From: Nocardia fusca NBRC 14340
GTDB lineage: Bacteria > Actinomycetota > Actinomycetes > Mycobacteriales > Mycobacteriaceae
Direction: 5' to 3'
Length of the DNA stretch: 64,000 bases
Assembly (NCBI RefSeq): GCF_001618425.1
Contig: NZ_BDCU01000029.1
Coordinates: forward strand, 248,001 to 312,000
The position numbers and the translations under genes were made by a program. Under the pieces are notes generated by a model. The model was not told the DNA's origin, searched no databases, and saw only the letters and a program-made list of their open reading frames with translations. Positions 40,949-49,149 of this stretch are shown here, in pieces. Numbering within the stretch: the stretch's first letter is position 1; each line of letters starts with the position of its first letter.

Positions 40949-42202
40949 TCAGGCGGCGGGTTCGTTCTTGTGGACGATTCCGTCCTTCATCACGAATCGC
41001 ACGGTGTCCAGGGCGGTGATGTCGTGCGAGGGGTCGCCGGGGACGGCGATGATATCCGCGAGCAGGCCGGGGGCGAGCCGGCCCCGGTCGTCGGCGTCGA
41101 TGAGCTCGGCGCTGGTGACGGTCGCCGCGCGCAGCGCCTGCATGGGGGTCATGCCGCGGTCCACCAGCGCCCAGAGTTCCTTGGCGTTGTGGCCGTGGGG
41201 TACTGCCGGCGCGTCGGTACCGCAGGCGATCTTCACTCCGGCCTCGATGGCCTTGCTCAGCATCCGGCGGGCTCTGGGGAAGACTTCCGCTGCCTTGCGG
41301 CGCAACGCCGGTGGGGCTTTCGAGGTGTCGAGGCCTTCGGAGAGATAGCTGGTCGGCACGAGGAAGGTGCCGTGGTCGACCATCATCTGCACGGTGTCAT
41401 CACTGGCCAGCGACCCGTGTTCGATACAGTCCACACCGGCCCGGATACAGGCGCGGATCCCGGCGTCGCCGTGCGCGTGCGCGGCCACCTTGATACCGGC
41501 ACGGTGGGCCTCGTCGACGATGGCGGCGAGCTCCGCGTCGGAGTACTGCTGGGTACCGGGGGCGGTGCTGTGGGACATCACCCCACCGGATGCGGAGATC
41601 TTGATGACTCCCGCACCGTATTTGATCTGATATCGGGTCGCCGCTTGCACTGCCGGTACACCGTCTGCCATCCCCTCCTGTATCGACATCGGCATGATGT
41701 GCGGGGCCAGCTTCTGGAACATGGTGGGATCGAGATGCCCACCGGTCGGGGTGATCGCGTGCCCGGCCGAGACAATCCGCGGACCGGGGAACCAGCCCTG
41801 TTCGATGGCCAGGTTCAGGTCCACATCGAGGAGGTAGCCGCCGGTTTTCACCATCAGCCCGAGGTTGCGGACCGTGGTGAAGCCGGCCATGAGCGTAGCC
41901 CGCGCGTTGACCGTGCCACGAAGCGTCCGGTATACGGGATCGTCCTGGACACCGTGCATCGGGTTGGGCAGACCGGTCGGGTTGTCCGGTCCCCCGATGA
42001 GCAGGTTCAGCTCCATATCCATCAGGCCCGGCAGCAGCGTGCAGTCCCCGAGGTCGAGCACCGTGGCGTCGGCGGGTGTTTCCGAAGGGTCCACCGATTC
42101 GATCAGTCCGCCCCGCACCACGATCACCGCGGGCGCGCGGACGACGCCGGCCTCGACATCGACCCAGCGCGCGGCGCGCAGGACCGTTGCGCCCGTGCTC
42201 AC
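40949..42202 (-). CDS. Amidohydrolase-family protein lacking the HxH metal motif
   Basis: A 417-residue amidohydrolase-superfamily protein. The C-terminal and central features are normal: GVIKISASGG (bridging lysine), KVAAHAHGDAG, DCIEHGS, and CGTDAP. At strand 1, where LLPGLIDxHxH is expected, it reads LLPGLMDMELNLL, so both metal-binding histidines are replaced by Glu and Asn. It may be mononuclear or have altered chemistry. The GTG at 42202 overlaps the stop of the small-protein gene (GTGA), supporting this start over the longer open frame. Confidence 0.88.
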   Translation of the reverse strand: MSTGATVLRAARWVDVEAGVVRAPAVIVVRGGLIESVDPSETPADATVLDLGDCTLLPGLMDMELNLLIGGPDNPTGLPNPMHGVQDDPVYRTLRGTVNARATLMAGFTTVRNLGLMVKTGGYLLDVDLNLAIEQGWFPGPRIVSAGHAITPTGGHLDPTMFQKLAPHIMPMSIQEGMADGVPAVQAATRYQIKYGAGVIKISASGGVMSHSTAPGTQQYSDAELAAIVDEAHRAGIKVAAHAHGDAGIRACIRAGVDCIEHGSLASDDTVQMMVDHGTFLVPTSYLSEGLDTSKAPPALRRKAAEVFPRARRMLSKAIEAGVKIACGTDAPAVPHGHNAKELWALVDRGMTPMQALRAATVTSAELIDADDRGRLAPGLLADIIAVPGDPSHDITALDTVRFVMKDGIVHKNEPAA

Positions 42203-42528
42203 GGCACCGGCTCGATGACGCAGTCCATCGACGCTTCGCTCGCGTCGGGGATCCACGGCTGGTTCCACACCTCCACCGGAAAGGACACCGTGATCATCGA
42301 ATACAGCAGGCGCAGCAGATTGATCGCGTCGCCGGGCATATCGTCGAGGCCGATATCGTCGAGGTAGGTCAATGCGGCTTCGGCGCGTGGGGTGATCGCG
42401 TCGTAGAACCGCTGCATCTCCGCCATGGAACTGGCCAGCCGCTCGGCGTAACGTTCTCGTTCCGAGCCCAGGCACCATTTCTCGGCGTAGGGCTCCAGGT
42501 CCGCGAATTCTTCGGGCAGCAGGTTCAT
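42199..42528 (-). CDS. Uncharacterised small protein paired with a Rieske oxygenase (copy A)
   Basis: A 109-residue, mostly helical, acidic protein. It is clearly paralogous to the 111-residue protein at 44741-45076: both share an LPxxFAxxExxAxxWCL segment, an SSMxE...FYxA motif, then LDDxP and a hydrophobic LLxLxYS helix. Each lies directly downstream of a Rieske oxygenase. The ATG overlaps the stop of the Rieske gene (ATGA), so it is translationally coupled. It is too short and unlike the NTF2-fold beta subunit of ring-hydroxylating dioxygenases. I do not recognise a family; an oxygenase accessory or assembly subunit is plausible. Confidence 0.8.
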   Translation of the reverse strand: MNLLPEEFADLEPYAEKWCLGSERERYAERLASSMAEMQRFYDAITPRAEAALTYLDDIGLDDMPGDAINLLRLLYSMITVSFPVEVWNQPWIPDASEASMDCVIEPVP

Positions 42529-43799
42529 TTTCCGGACACCTCCGCACGGTGCTTCTGATGGTTCTCGACCCATTGCGCAGCGGTTCTGTGCAGGTGACGG
42601 AGCAGGATCTCCTGGTCGCACAGCGGGAATCGGGTGATCGCGCGGGATTCGAGCGTCATCTGGGTGGCTTCGAGGGTGCTGGCGTCCTGCAGGCCGTACT
42701 CCTTGAATGTCACCGCCGTCATTTCGTGGGCCACGCGGTCGCGCGGCGTCTTCGCGGGCATGAAATAGAGGTTGCCCTCGAAGATATGGGTGTTGTATGA
42801 GGTCGGCCAGTAGTGATAGGTGAGATACCAGCCGCCCGACCAGATCAGGATCACGAAATTGGGGAACATCTGGAACGAATCCAGCCCCCATGGTTCGCAT
42901 TTCGCCGGATTGACGCCCGCCGGGAGCCCACCGAGGTCGGGCACATCCCAGGGCCCGAAGAGTCCGCCGCGGGTGATGTCTTCCATCGGTTTACGCATGG
43001 ACGGGTCGAGTTCCCAGGTCACCACACCCGAGGTGCTGACCATGCGGTGCGGCCCCTGTAGCTGATAGTGCGGCGCTTCGAAACCTGCCGCCTGCGCGGC
43101 CGCGGAGAAATTGTCCGGCGACTGATTCCCGTGCAGTACGGCGGCATGGTAGAACTCCTGGAACGCGTCCATGTACAGCTTCCAGTTGGCGCCGACCTCG
43201 GAGCGATAGGAATAGCGTTCGGTCAGCTGATCGAAGGGGTAGCCCTCCAGATCGGTGATCATCGGGCCGAGGAATTCCCGCAGTGACTGTTCCGGCTCCG
43301 GGGCGAGATTGACGAAGATGAAGCCGGCCCACACCTCGCAGTGCACCGGTGCGAGTCCGTAGTCCTGCTTGTCCAGATCGAAGAACTCCCCCTCCTGCTG
43401 GACGAATGTCAGCTCACCGTCCAGACCGTAGCGCCAACCGTGATATTTACAGGTGAACTGGCGGCAGGTCCCGGACGTCTCTTCGCGAGGGAGTTCGTTC
43501 CACACCAGTTTGTTGCCGCGGTGGCGGCAGATGTTGAAGAATGCCCGGACCTGTTTTTCGCTGTCGCGCACGATGATCACGGAGCTCCGGGCGGCGTGGA
43601 TCTCCTTGGTGAAGTAGCTGCCGACGCGCGGGACCTGCTCCACCCTGCCGACATTGAGCCAGGCCTTCGTGAAGATCGCTTCCCGTTCCAGTTCGTAGAC
43701 CTCCGGTGAGATGGAATCCTCGTAGGACATCGGCTCGGTGCCGAGTTCCGGATAGTGTTCGGTCCAGCTGCCTTCGGGAGGTTTGGGCCAGCGCGGCAT
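42525..43799 (-). CDS. Rieske non-haem iron oxygenase (copy A)
   Basis: A 424-residue aromatic-ring-hydroxylating oxygenase alpha subunit. The Rieske [2Fe-2S] ligands are Cys91-x-His93 (CRHRGN) and Cys117-x2-His120 (CKYHGW). The mononuclear iron site has His218 and His223 in EFYHAAVLH, with the bridging Asp211. It is closely similar over the full length to the protein at 45.1-46.4 kb. Such enzymes hydroxylate or demethylate using NAD(P)H electrons and O2. The probable donor in this operon is the ferredoxin at 47.8 kb; no reductase gene is here. The substrate is unknown. Confidence 0.95.
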   Translation of the reverse strand: MPRWPKPPEGSWTEHYPELGTEPMSYEDSISPEVYELEREAIFTKAWLNVGRVEQVPRVGSYFTKEIHAARSSVIIVRDSEKQVRAFFNICRHRGNKLVWNELPREETSGTCRQFTCKYHGWRYGLDGELTFVQQEGEFFDLDKQDYGLAPVHCEVWAGFIFVNLAPEPEQSLREFLGPMITDLEGYPFDQLTERYSYRSEVGANWKLYMDAFQEFYHAAVLHGNQSPDNFSAAAQAAGFEAPHYQLQGPHRMVSTSGVVTWELDPSMRKPMEDITRGGLFGPWDVPDLGGLPAGVNPAKCEPWGLDSFQMFPNFVILIWSGGWYLTYHYWPTSYNTHIFEGNLYFMPAKTPRDRVAHEMTAVTFKEYGLQDASTLEATQMTLESRAITRFPLCDQEILLRHLHRTAAQWVENHQKHRAEVSGK

Positions 43800-43845
43800 G
43801 GTTGCTCCTTGTGATGTGGATCGGGTTCGGGCCGGGCGGCGCGGG

Positions 43846-44688
43846 CTACTGGATCGGTTCGTCGCCCAGCACGGTGGTGCGCAGCATTTCGCGCGGTGAG
43901 TCCTCGGGATATGGTGCGGCTCGGTGGATGACGCCTCGGTTGTCCCAGATCACCGTGTCCCCGACCGACCATTCGTGCCGGTAGACGTATTCGGGTGCGG
44001 TGCAGCGGGCGAGCAGGTCGTCGAGCAGCGCGCGCCCCTGCGCCCGGTCCATACCCACGACATGATCGGTCGAGGTGCCGAGTACCAGTGAGCGACGACC
44101 GGATTTGTGTGTCCAGACCAGTGGATGCTCGCGGGTCGGCCAGCGGCGCCAGTACTCCAGCTGCTGCGGTGTGGGATCGGCGGTCACCGGCCGCTGGGAC
44201 GCCTCGAGCGAATGCAGTACACGCAGGGCGGCCAGGCGCTTCTTCTCGTCGGCGCCGAGCCGGTCGTAGGCCCGGTAGGTGCTGGCGAATTCGGTTTCGC
44301 CGCCGCGGACGGCAACGGCCTTGGCGGACAGCACGGTGGCCATCTGGGGATAGGTGTCGTCCTTGGGCGTGCATCCGTCGATATGCCAGTCGAAGGTGCC
44401 GCGCAAATAGCTCGCCGAGGAGTTCTTCGAGGTGTCGAGGCTGACCCGGTAGATTCCGTCGACCGGGTGATGGCCGGCCGAGGTGTCGATTTCCCCGAGT
44501 GTGCGGCAGAAGGCGACCTGCGCCTCGGGTTCCAGGTACAGGCCGCGGAAGACCAGGACACCGTTGGCTTCCAGGGCCTCCAGGACCGCACCGGGCACCG
44601 CATCGTCGGAGGTCATCCGGTCCGCGTCGAGGCCGATGATCTCCGCACCGATTTCATGGTTCAGTTTTTCGACGGTCAAGGTGGTCAT
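43846..44688 (-). CDS. TauD/TfdA-family 2-oxoglutarate-dependent dioxygenase
   Basis: A 280-residue Fe(II)/2-oxoglutarate dioxygenase. The facial triad is visible: His102-x-Asp104 (FDWHIDGCTP) and His255 (NRGVIHRAAPYP), with a 2-oxoglutarate-binding arginine ten to fifteen residues later. The ATG at 44688 was preferred over the longer frame for family fit. Family members hydroxylate or cleave sulfonates, ethers such as phenoxyacetates, and others. It lies between the two Rieske modules, 46 bases before copy A, so the pathway probably has three oxygenase steps. Confidence 0.93.
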   Translation of the reverse strand: MTTLTVEKLNHEIGAEIIGLDADRMTSDDAVPGAVLEALEANGVLVFRGLYLEPEAQVAFCRTLGEIDTSAGHHPVDGIYRVSLDTSKNSSASYLRGTFDWHIDGCTPKDDTYPQMATVLSAKAVAVRGGETEFASTYRAYDRLGADEKKRLAALRVLHSLEASQRPVTADPTPQQLEYWRRWPTREHPLVWTHKSGRRSLVLGTSTDHVVGMDRAQGRALLDDLLARCTAPEYVYRHEWSVGDTVIWDNRGVIHRAAPYPEDSPREMLRTTVLGDEPIQ

Positions 44689-44740
44689 GACTATGTCTTT
44701 CCTTCGGTCGAGGTCGGCGCCGACGCAGCGGGCCGCGGGA

Positions 44741-45076
44741 TCACGGCCACGGCTCCTTGGTTCGGGTGAGCTCGGCATCAGCGCTGTCGACGGGCCTGGG
44801 CTGAAGGAAAATCTCGACGGCCATGGCCACCATGGACAACGAGTAGATGAGCTGGAGCAGATGCAGGACTTCCTCGGGAAGGTCGTCGAGGGGGAACTTG
44901 TCGCAGTAGGCGATCGCTTCCTCCAGCCGCGGGAAGAAGGCCGCGTAGAACTCCGTCAGCTCCTCCATCGAACTGTTCATCCGGCGTTCCCAGCGCTCGG
45001 ATTCCGTGGCCAGGCACCAGACCCGGGCGAAGTGCTCGAACTCGGCGAACGCGGAGGGCAGCAGCGTGTCGCTCAT
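44741..45076 (-). CDS. Uncharacterised small protein paired with a Rieske oxygenase (copy B)
   Basis: A 111-residue acidic helical protein, paralogue of the one at 42199-42528. It opens MSDTLLPSAFAEFEHFARVW, then CLATESERWERR, and SSMEELTEFYAAFFPRLEEA, with the same order of motifs. It starts five bases after the stop of Rieske copy B. Having the same two-gene unit twice in one operon argues for a functional link between the oxygenase and this small protein. No known domain is evident. Confidence 0.8.
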   Translation of the reverse strand: MSDTLLPSAFAEFEHFARVWCLATESERWERRMNSSMEELTEFYAAFFPRLEEAIAYCDKFPLDDLPEEVLHLLQLIYSLSMVAMAVEIFLQPRPVDSADAELTRTKEPWP

Positions 45077-45081
45077 TTCCG

Positions 45082-46350
45082 TCACACTCCCACTCGCTCG
45101 CCGCGGTAGGCCGCCACCCAGTCGGCGACCACCTTGTGGAAGTGCCGGACGAGGATCTCCTGGTCGTTCACTGGGTATTCGGTGATGCGTGCGGTGTGGT
45201 AGGCGGATTCGAGTGCGGTCTGGGTGCCGGTAAGCATCCCCGCGTCCTGCAGGGCGAATTCCTTGAACACGACCGAGGAGACCTCGTGCTCTACCCGCTC
45301 CCGAACCGTTCGCGCCGGCTGATAACACAGCGTCGCCTCGAACTGGTGGCTGTTGTACGAGGTGGGCCAGTAGCGGTAGATCAGGTACCAGCCGCGATAG
45401 AACAGAAGTTCGAGATTGGGGAAGATCTGGAAGTTGTCGATCCCCCAGGGTTCGACGCGTCCGGGGTTGATGCCCGGCGGTAGTTCTCCGATATCGGGGG
45501 ATTCCCACGGCCCCACCAGACCACTGCGGGTGGCGCGCTCGATGGGATACATGTACTCCGGCGGCAGGGTCCAGCGGCGGGCGCCGCCGGTGCTCACCAC
45601 CCGATGCGGCCCGTCGGTCTGGAAATGCGCGCATTCGAAGCTCGGATCAGGGTTGCGCACCTGTCCCGGCACCTGCTGGGAATGCAGGCCGGGCACGTGG
45701 TAATACTCTTGGAACGCGTCCGCGAACAGCTTCCAGTTGCTCTGGTTCTCGGCACTGAATTCGTACCATTCGGTCATGCGGTCGAACGGATAGTCCTCCA
45801 GCGCGGTAACCATCGGGCCCAGGAATTCCCGTAGTGTCTGCGGTGGTTCCGGGGCGAGGTTGACGAAGATGAACCCCGCCCACACCTCGCAGTGCACCGG
45901 AGCCAGGCCGAAATCTTTCTTGTCCAGCTCGAAGAACTCGCCCTCCTGCTGCACAAAGGCCAGCTCCCCGTCCAGACCGTAACGCCAGCCGTGATATTTG
46001 CAGGCGAACTGCCGGCACGTTCCGGAGACCTCCGCCCGCGGGACCTCGTTCCATACCAGCTTGTTACCCCGGTGCCGGCACACGTTGTAGAACGCGCGTA
46101 CCCGGCGGTCGTGGTCGCGCACCAGGACCACCGAGGTGCGCGCGATCTGGATCTCTTTGGTGAAATAACTGCCGACCCGCGGCAGTTGCTCCACCCGGCC
46201 CACATTCAGCCAGGCGCGTCGGAAGATCGCTTCTCGTTCCAGCTCGTAGAACTCGGGCGAAATCGAATCCTCGAACGAGACCGGACCGGTGCCCAGCTCC
46301 GGATAGTGCTGAGTCCACGTTCCTTCCGCCGGTTTCGGCCATTTCGCCAT
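45082..46350 (-). CDS. Rieske non-haem iron oxygenase (copy B)
   Basis: A 422-residue oxygenase with the same ligand positions as copy A: Cys91/His93, Cys117/His120 for the Rieske cluster, and Asp211, His218 and His223 (EYYHVPGLH) for the iron site. N-termini (M-x-WPKPxEGxWTxHYPELG) and most of the Rieske domain are nearly the same in both copies. The catalytic domains differ more, especially after 225, as expected for different substrate pockets. The start at 46350 lies one base before the end of the CMD gene. Two full alpha subunits could also form a hetero-oligomer. Confidence 0.95.
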   Translation of the reverse strand: MAKWPKPAEGTWTQHYPELGTGPVSFEDSISPEFYELEREAIFRRAWLNVGRVEQLPRVGSYFTKEIQIARTSVVLVRDHDRRVRAFYNVCRHRGNKLVWNEVPRAEVSGTCRQFACKYHGWRYGLDGELAFVQQEGEFFELDKKDFGLAPVHCEVWAGFIFVNLAPEPPQTLREFLGPMVTALEDYPFDRMTEWYEFSAENQSNWKLFADAFQEYYHVPGLHSQQVPGQVRNPDPSFECAHFQTDGPHRVVSTGGARRWTLPPEYMYPIERATRSGLVGPWESPDIGELPPGINPGRVEPWGIDNFQIFPNLELLFYRGWYLIYRYWPTSYNSHQFEATLCYQPARTVRERVEHEVSSVVFKEFALQDAGMLTGTQTALESAYHTARITEYPVNDQEILVRHFHKVVADWVAAYRGERVGV

Positions 46351-46351
46351 A

Positions 46352-46960
46352 TCAATCCTCCACTTCGGATACATCGGGTGCGGCCGCGGAGCCGGCCTCC
46401 GGGTCGGGCTGCAGGTCGACGCTGTTACATACGAGAGCAAGGCACAGGTACGAACCGACGACGAACAACAGCTCCAGCAGTTGCCGGGTATCCAGGCAGC
46501 GGTGCAGCGCGGCCCAGGTGGGGTCGGCGATCCGGTGCCGATCGAGCAGTTCGTCCGCCGCCGCGAGTATCAACCGGTCCGTTTCCGGCCAGGCGGCGGT
46601 ATCGCCGCACGCGATGTCCTCGATCGTGCGCTCACCGATACCCAGCCCGCGCGCGATACGGACATGCTGCTGCCACTCGTAGGCCGCACGCGTACGCCAG
46701 GCGACCCGCAGCACCGCCAGTTCACGCAGCCGAGGTTCGAGCGCGGGCTGTTCCAGCAGCAGGCCGTTGTATGCCAGCCACGCGCCGCCCAATTCGGCGT
46801 GGTGGCCCAGGATTCCGAGGATATTGGGCATGCGCGGGGCATCGGACTCCCCGGACAGATACCGGTCCGCCGAGCGCACCCGGCCGCGCAGCATCGCGCG
46901 CGCCTCGTCCGTCCACTTCTCGGGCGGGAGCGGTTCGAGCCGCGGCGCCGGCGCGGTCAT
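46352..46960 (-). CDS. Carboxymuconolactone-decarboxylase-family protein
   Basis: A 202-residue CMD-fold protein. Typical features are RLRELAVLRVAWRTRAAYEW, QQHVRIARGLGIGERTIEDI, and the C-terminal helix LLELLFVVGSY. This cysteine-free subgroup, with the EWxxH motif, is common beside aromatic and steroid degradation genes in actinobacteria, as a decarboxylase-like or isomerase-like enzyme. It overlaps the SDR gene by four bases and ends one base from the Rieske start. The reaction is not established. Confidence 0.9.
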   Translation of the reverse strand: MTAPAPRLEPLPPEKWTDEARAMLRGRVRSADRYLSGESDAPRMPNILGILGHHAELGGAWLAYNGLLLEQPALEPRLRELAVLRVAWRTRAAYEWQQHVRIARGLGIGERTIEDIACGDTAAWPETDRLILAAADELLDRHRIADPTWAALHRCLDTRQLLELLFVVGSYLCLALVCNSVDLQPDPEAGSAAAPDVSEVED

Positions 46961-47760
46961 ATGACGGCACCCCCGTTCACCCCGATGACCTGCCCGGTGA
47001 TGAACCGGGCCTCCGCCGAACACAGGAACACGCAGGCCGCGGCGATATCCGCACCGCTGCCCAGGTAGCCGACCGGGATCGCCCGCGCCATCGTCTCGTT
47101 GTCCGGCAGCTGCCCGGCCGCCTGGGAGACCCGCGACATGGGAGTGTCGATGCCGGACGGCGGGATGGTGTTCACCGTGATACCGCAGTGCGCGTACTCG
47201 CGGGCCAAGGCTTTGGTCATCGCGATCACCGCGCCCTTGGACGCCGTGTAGTGCACCATCTTCGGCGATCCGCGCTGGGCACTGGAGGACGAGATCGTGA
47301 CGATGCGCCCCCAGCCCGCCGCGATCATGTCCGGGATCACCGACTGGATGCAGTGGAACGTACCGTTGAGGTTGACGTCCAGGATTCGCCGCCAGGACTC
47401 GGCGGAGATCTCGGTGAACGGTTCGAACGCGAAAACACCCGCGCTGGTGACGAGCACCCGCACCGGCCCCCAGGCCGCGCGAACCTTGCCCACCGCCTCG
47501 TCGATCAGCGCACGATCGGTGACATCGACCTCGAAGGCCATGGCCGTACCGCCCGCCGCCCGTAACTCTTCCGCGGCGCGTTCGGCGGCGGTGCCGTCGA
47601 GGTCGAATACTGCGACACGATCCCCGCACGCGGCAAGCCGGCGGCAGACCGACAGCCCCATCCCCGAGGCGCCGCCGGTCACGATCGCCACGCGCCCCGC
47701 GGAGCCGTCGTCACCGGGTGAGACCTGCTCCGGCGCTGCCGGATTCACGGGACTGTTCAT
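46957..47760 (-). CDS. SDR family oxidoreductase
   Basis: A 267-residue classical SDR. The cofactor loop TGGASGMG is near residue 29, the Asp of CDLDG-like FDLDG suggests NAD preference, and the catalytic Ser-Tyr-Lys appear as TISSSSAQ and YTASK. The tail ITGQVIGVNGG is standard. The ATG at 47760 gives a short Pro-rich leader; the frame continues upstream without conserved residues. It follows the ferredoxin gene by 11 bases and overlaps the CMD gene. A dihydrodiol dehydrogenase acting after the Rieske step is a fair inference. Confidence 0.92.
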   Translation of the reverse strand: MNSPVNPAAPEQVSPGDDGSAGRVAIVTGGASGMGLSVCRRLAACGDRVAVFDLDGTAAERAAEELRAAGGTAMAFEVDVTDRALIDEAVGKVRAAWGPVRVLVTSAGVFAFEPFTEISAESWRRILDVNLNGTFHCIQSVIPDMIAAGWGRIVTISSSSAQRGSPKMVHYTASKGAVIAMTKALAREYAHCGITVNTIPPSGIDTPMSRVSQAAGQLPDNETMARAIPVGYLGSGADIAAACVFLCSAEARFITGQVIGVNGGAVI

Positions 47761-47771
47761 GGGAAGCTCCT

Positions 47772-48128
47772 CTACTCGTAGACCACGTGCAGCGAGGCAC
47801 GGGTCGGCCGGGCCTGACAGGTCAGCGCCCAGCCCGCGGCGACCTCGGCGGCCGTGAGAACCTCGTTGCGCCGCATCTCGACGCCACCGCCGCCCTCGAT
47901 CCGGGCCGTGCAGGCCCCGCAGTGGCCGGACTCGCAGGTCGAAGGCGGATTCATCCCGAGGAACCTCGCCGTTTCCAAGATCGTCATACCGTCGCGGTGT
48001 TCGGCGCCGGCGGTACGCCGATCGCAGCGAATCGTCACCCGGGTCGATTCGGCCGCCGCGCGGCCCGCGGATCGAGCAGCGGTACCGCGCCGGGACTCCG
48101 CCCGTTGTCCCGCTTCGATGCGTTCCAC
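47772..48128 (-). CDS. [2Fe-2S] ferredoxin, plant type
   Basis: A 118-residue protein with a C-terminal plant-type cluster: Cys65, Cys70, Cys73 (CESGHCGAC) and Cys104. The N-terminal 30 residues are Arg/Ala-rich and probably flexible. The GTG at 48128 has GGGGAG upstream. It is the first gene of the eleven-gene operon and the only electron carrier in it. It would feed the two Rieske oxygenases, but its reductase is not encoded in the operon. It resembles the detached C-terminal domain of class IA reductases. Confidence 0.88.
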   Translation of the reverse strand: MERIEAGQRAESRRGTAARSAGRAAAESTRVTIRCDRRTAGAEHRDGMTILETARFLGMNPPSTCESGHCGACTARIEGGGGVEMRRNEVLTAAEVAAGWALTCQARPTRASLHVVYE

Positions 48129-48181
48129 GGTTCTCCCCTTCCGGAGCCGCCGTAACGGTCTGGCACAATCGACCAGAATTA

Positions 48182-48213
48182 TTGAGCACATGATTAATTA
48201 CTCAAGTGCTTAA
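48182..48213. promoter_or_regulatory. 32-bp palindromic operator between ferredoxin and TetR genes
   Basis: The 32-bp element at 48182-48213 is symmetric at 26 of 32 positions. The half-sites centre on TTGAGCAC and GTGCTTAA, with an AT-rich core (TGATTAATTA). It lies 54 bases upstream of the ferredoxin start in a 295-base divergent gap, and is markedly more AT-rich than its surroundings. The TetR encoded at 48424 is the natural ligand; the site overlaps the expected operon promoter. Confidence 0.72.
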
Positions 48214-48423
48214 AGTTATACGGCCGGTACTCGAGGCCCGTCAAGAGGTGGAAAGGATCCCCCGCGAGACGCTTTCGCGCCGCGTCCCCCGGCCACGGCC
48301 CCCGGCCCGGGCGGCGGCACACCGCGGACGACGAGGTTTCTATGATCAGAAGGCCGAACCAGCACCGGTCCGCGGCAGAGCACGGAGGCGTGCCGGCTTC
48401 CAGCGGCAGCAGATGGAGGCACC

Positions 48424-49041
48424 ATGAAGGAAAAGGAACCGAGCCACCGCGGCAGCCCGGGGAGCGCCACCGCAGACCCGGCGAGCCTTTCGACACGAAG
48501 CGCGCTGCTCGACGCGGCCGAACAGGTCATGCTCGAGGAGGGCTACGCCGCGGTGAGTTCCCGGCGGCTCGCGGCCCGCGCCGGTGTGAACTCCGCGCTC
48601 GTCCACTACTACTTCGGCACCATGGACAACCTGTTCGTCGCCCTCTTCCGCAGGGGCTCCGAACGCAGCTACCAGCGCCTCCTCGCGGCCGCCGAATCCG
48701 ATCAGCCGCTCTGGGCGCTCTGGGCCGCGATCCACGATCAGTCTCGGACCTCGCTGACCATGGAATTCGTCTCGCTGGCCACCCACCGCCCGTCGATCCG
48801 GACCGAGATCACGCAGTCGTCCAAACGATTCCGGGAACTCCAACTCGAGATCGTCACCCGCGCCCTGCGAAGCCACGGGAGCACCGCCTGGACGCCGATA
48901 ACCCTGGTCATGCTCATGTCCAGCGTCTCCCGGTTCCTGCGCATCGAGGAGTCGTTCGATATCGACAGCGGGCATGCCGAGATCACCACCCTCATCGAGG
49001 ACTTCCTCCGCGAAGTGGAAGGCCCCGAACACACCGCGTGA
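48424..49041 (+). CDS. TetR-family transcriptional regulator
   Basis: A 205-residue TetR repressor. The helix-turn-helix is at about 26-72 (RSALLDAAEQVMLEEGYAAV, then RLAARAGVNSALVHYYFGTM). The ATG at 48424 has GGAGG six bases upstream. It is divergent from the eleven-gene Rieske operon and faces the 32-bp palindrome, so it is the likely repressor of that operon. The ligand is unknown. Confidence 0.93.
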   Translation: MKEKEPSHRGSPGSATADPASLSTRSALLDAAEQVMLEEGYAAVSSRRLAARAGVNSALVHYYFGTMDNLFVALFRRGSERSYQRLLAAAESDQPLWALWAAIHDQSRTSLTMEFVSLATHRPSIRTEITQSSKRFRELQLEIVTRALRSHGSTAWTPITLVMLMSSVSRFLRIEESFDIDSGHAEITTLIEDFLREVEGPEHTA

Positions 49042-49047
49042 CATATC

Positions 49048-49075
49048 CCCGGCCTCGACGGCCGTCGAGGCCGGG
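49048..49075. terminator. Perfect 28-bp palindrome acting as terminator
   Basis: The arms CCCGGCCTCGACGG (49048-49061) and CCGTCGAGGCCGGG (49062-49075) are perfect inverted copies, seven bases after the TetR stop and between convergent genes. As RNA it folds into a strong hairpin with the middle bases looped out. Confidence 0.7.
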
Positions 49076-49149
49076 CCCTCACGCTGTGGGGCGAGGACGC
49101 CGAACAATCCGCATCCGGTCCGACCGGTTGCCCGCCGGACCGGCGGCGA

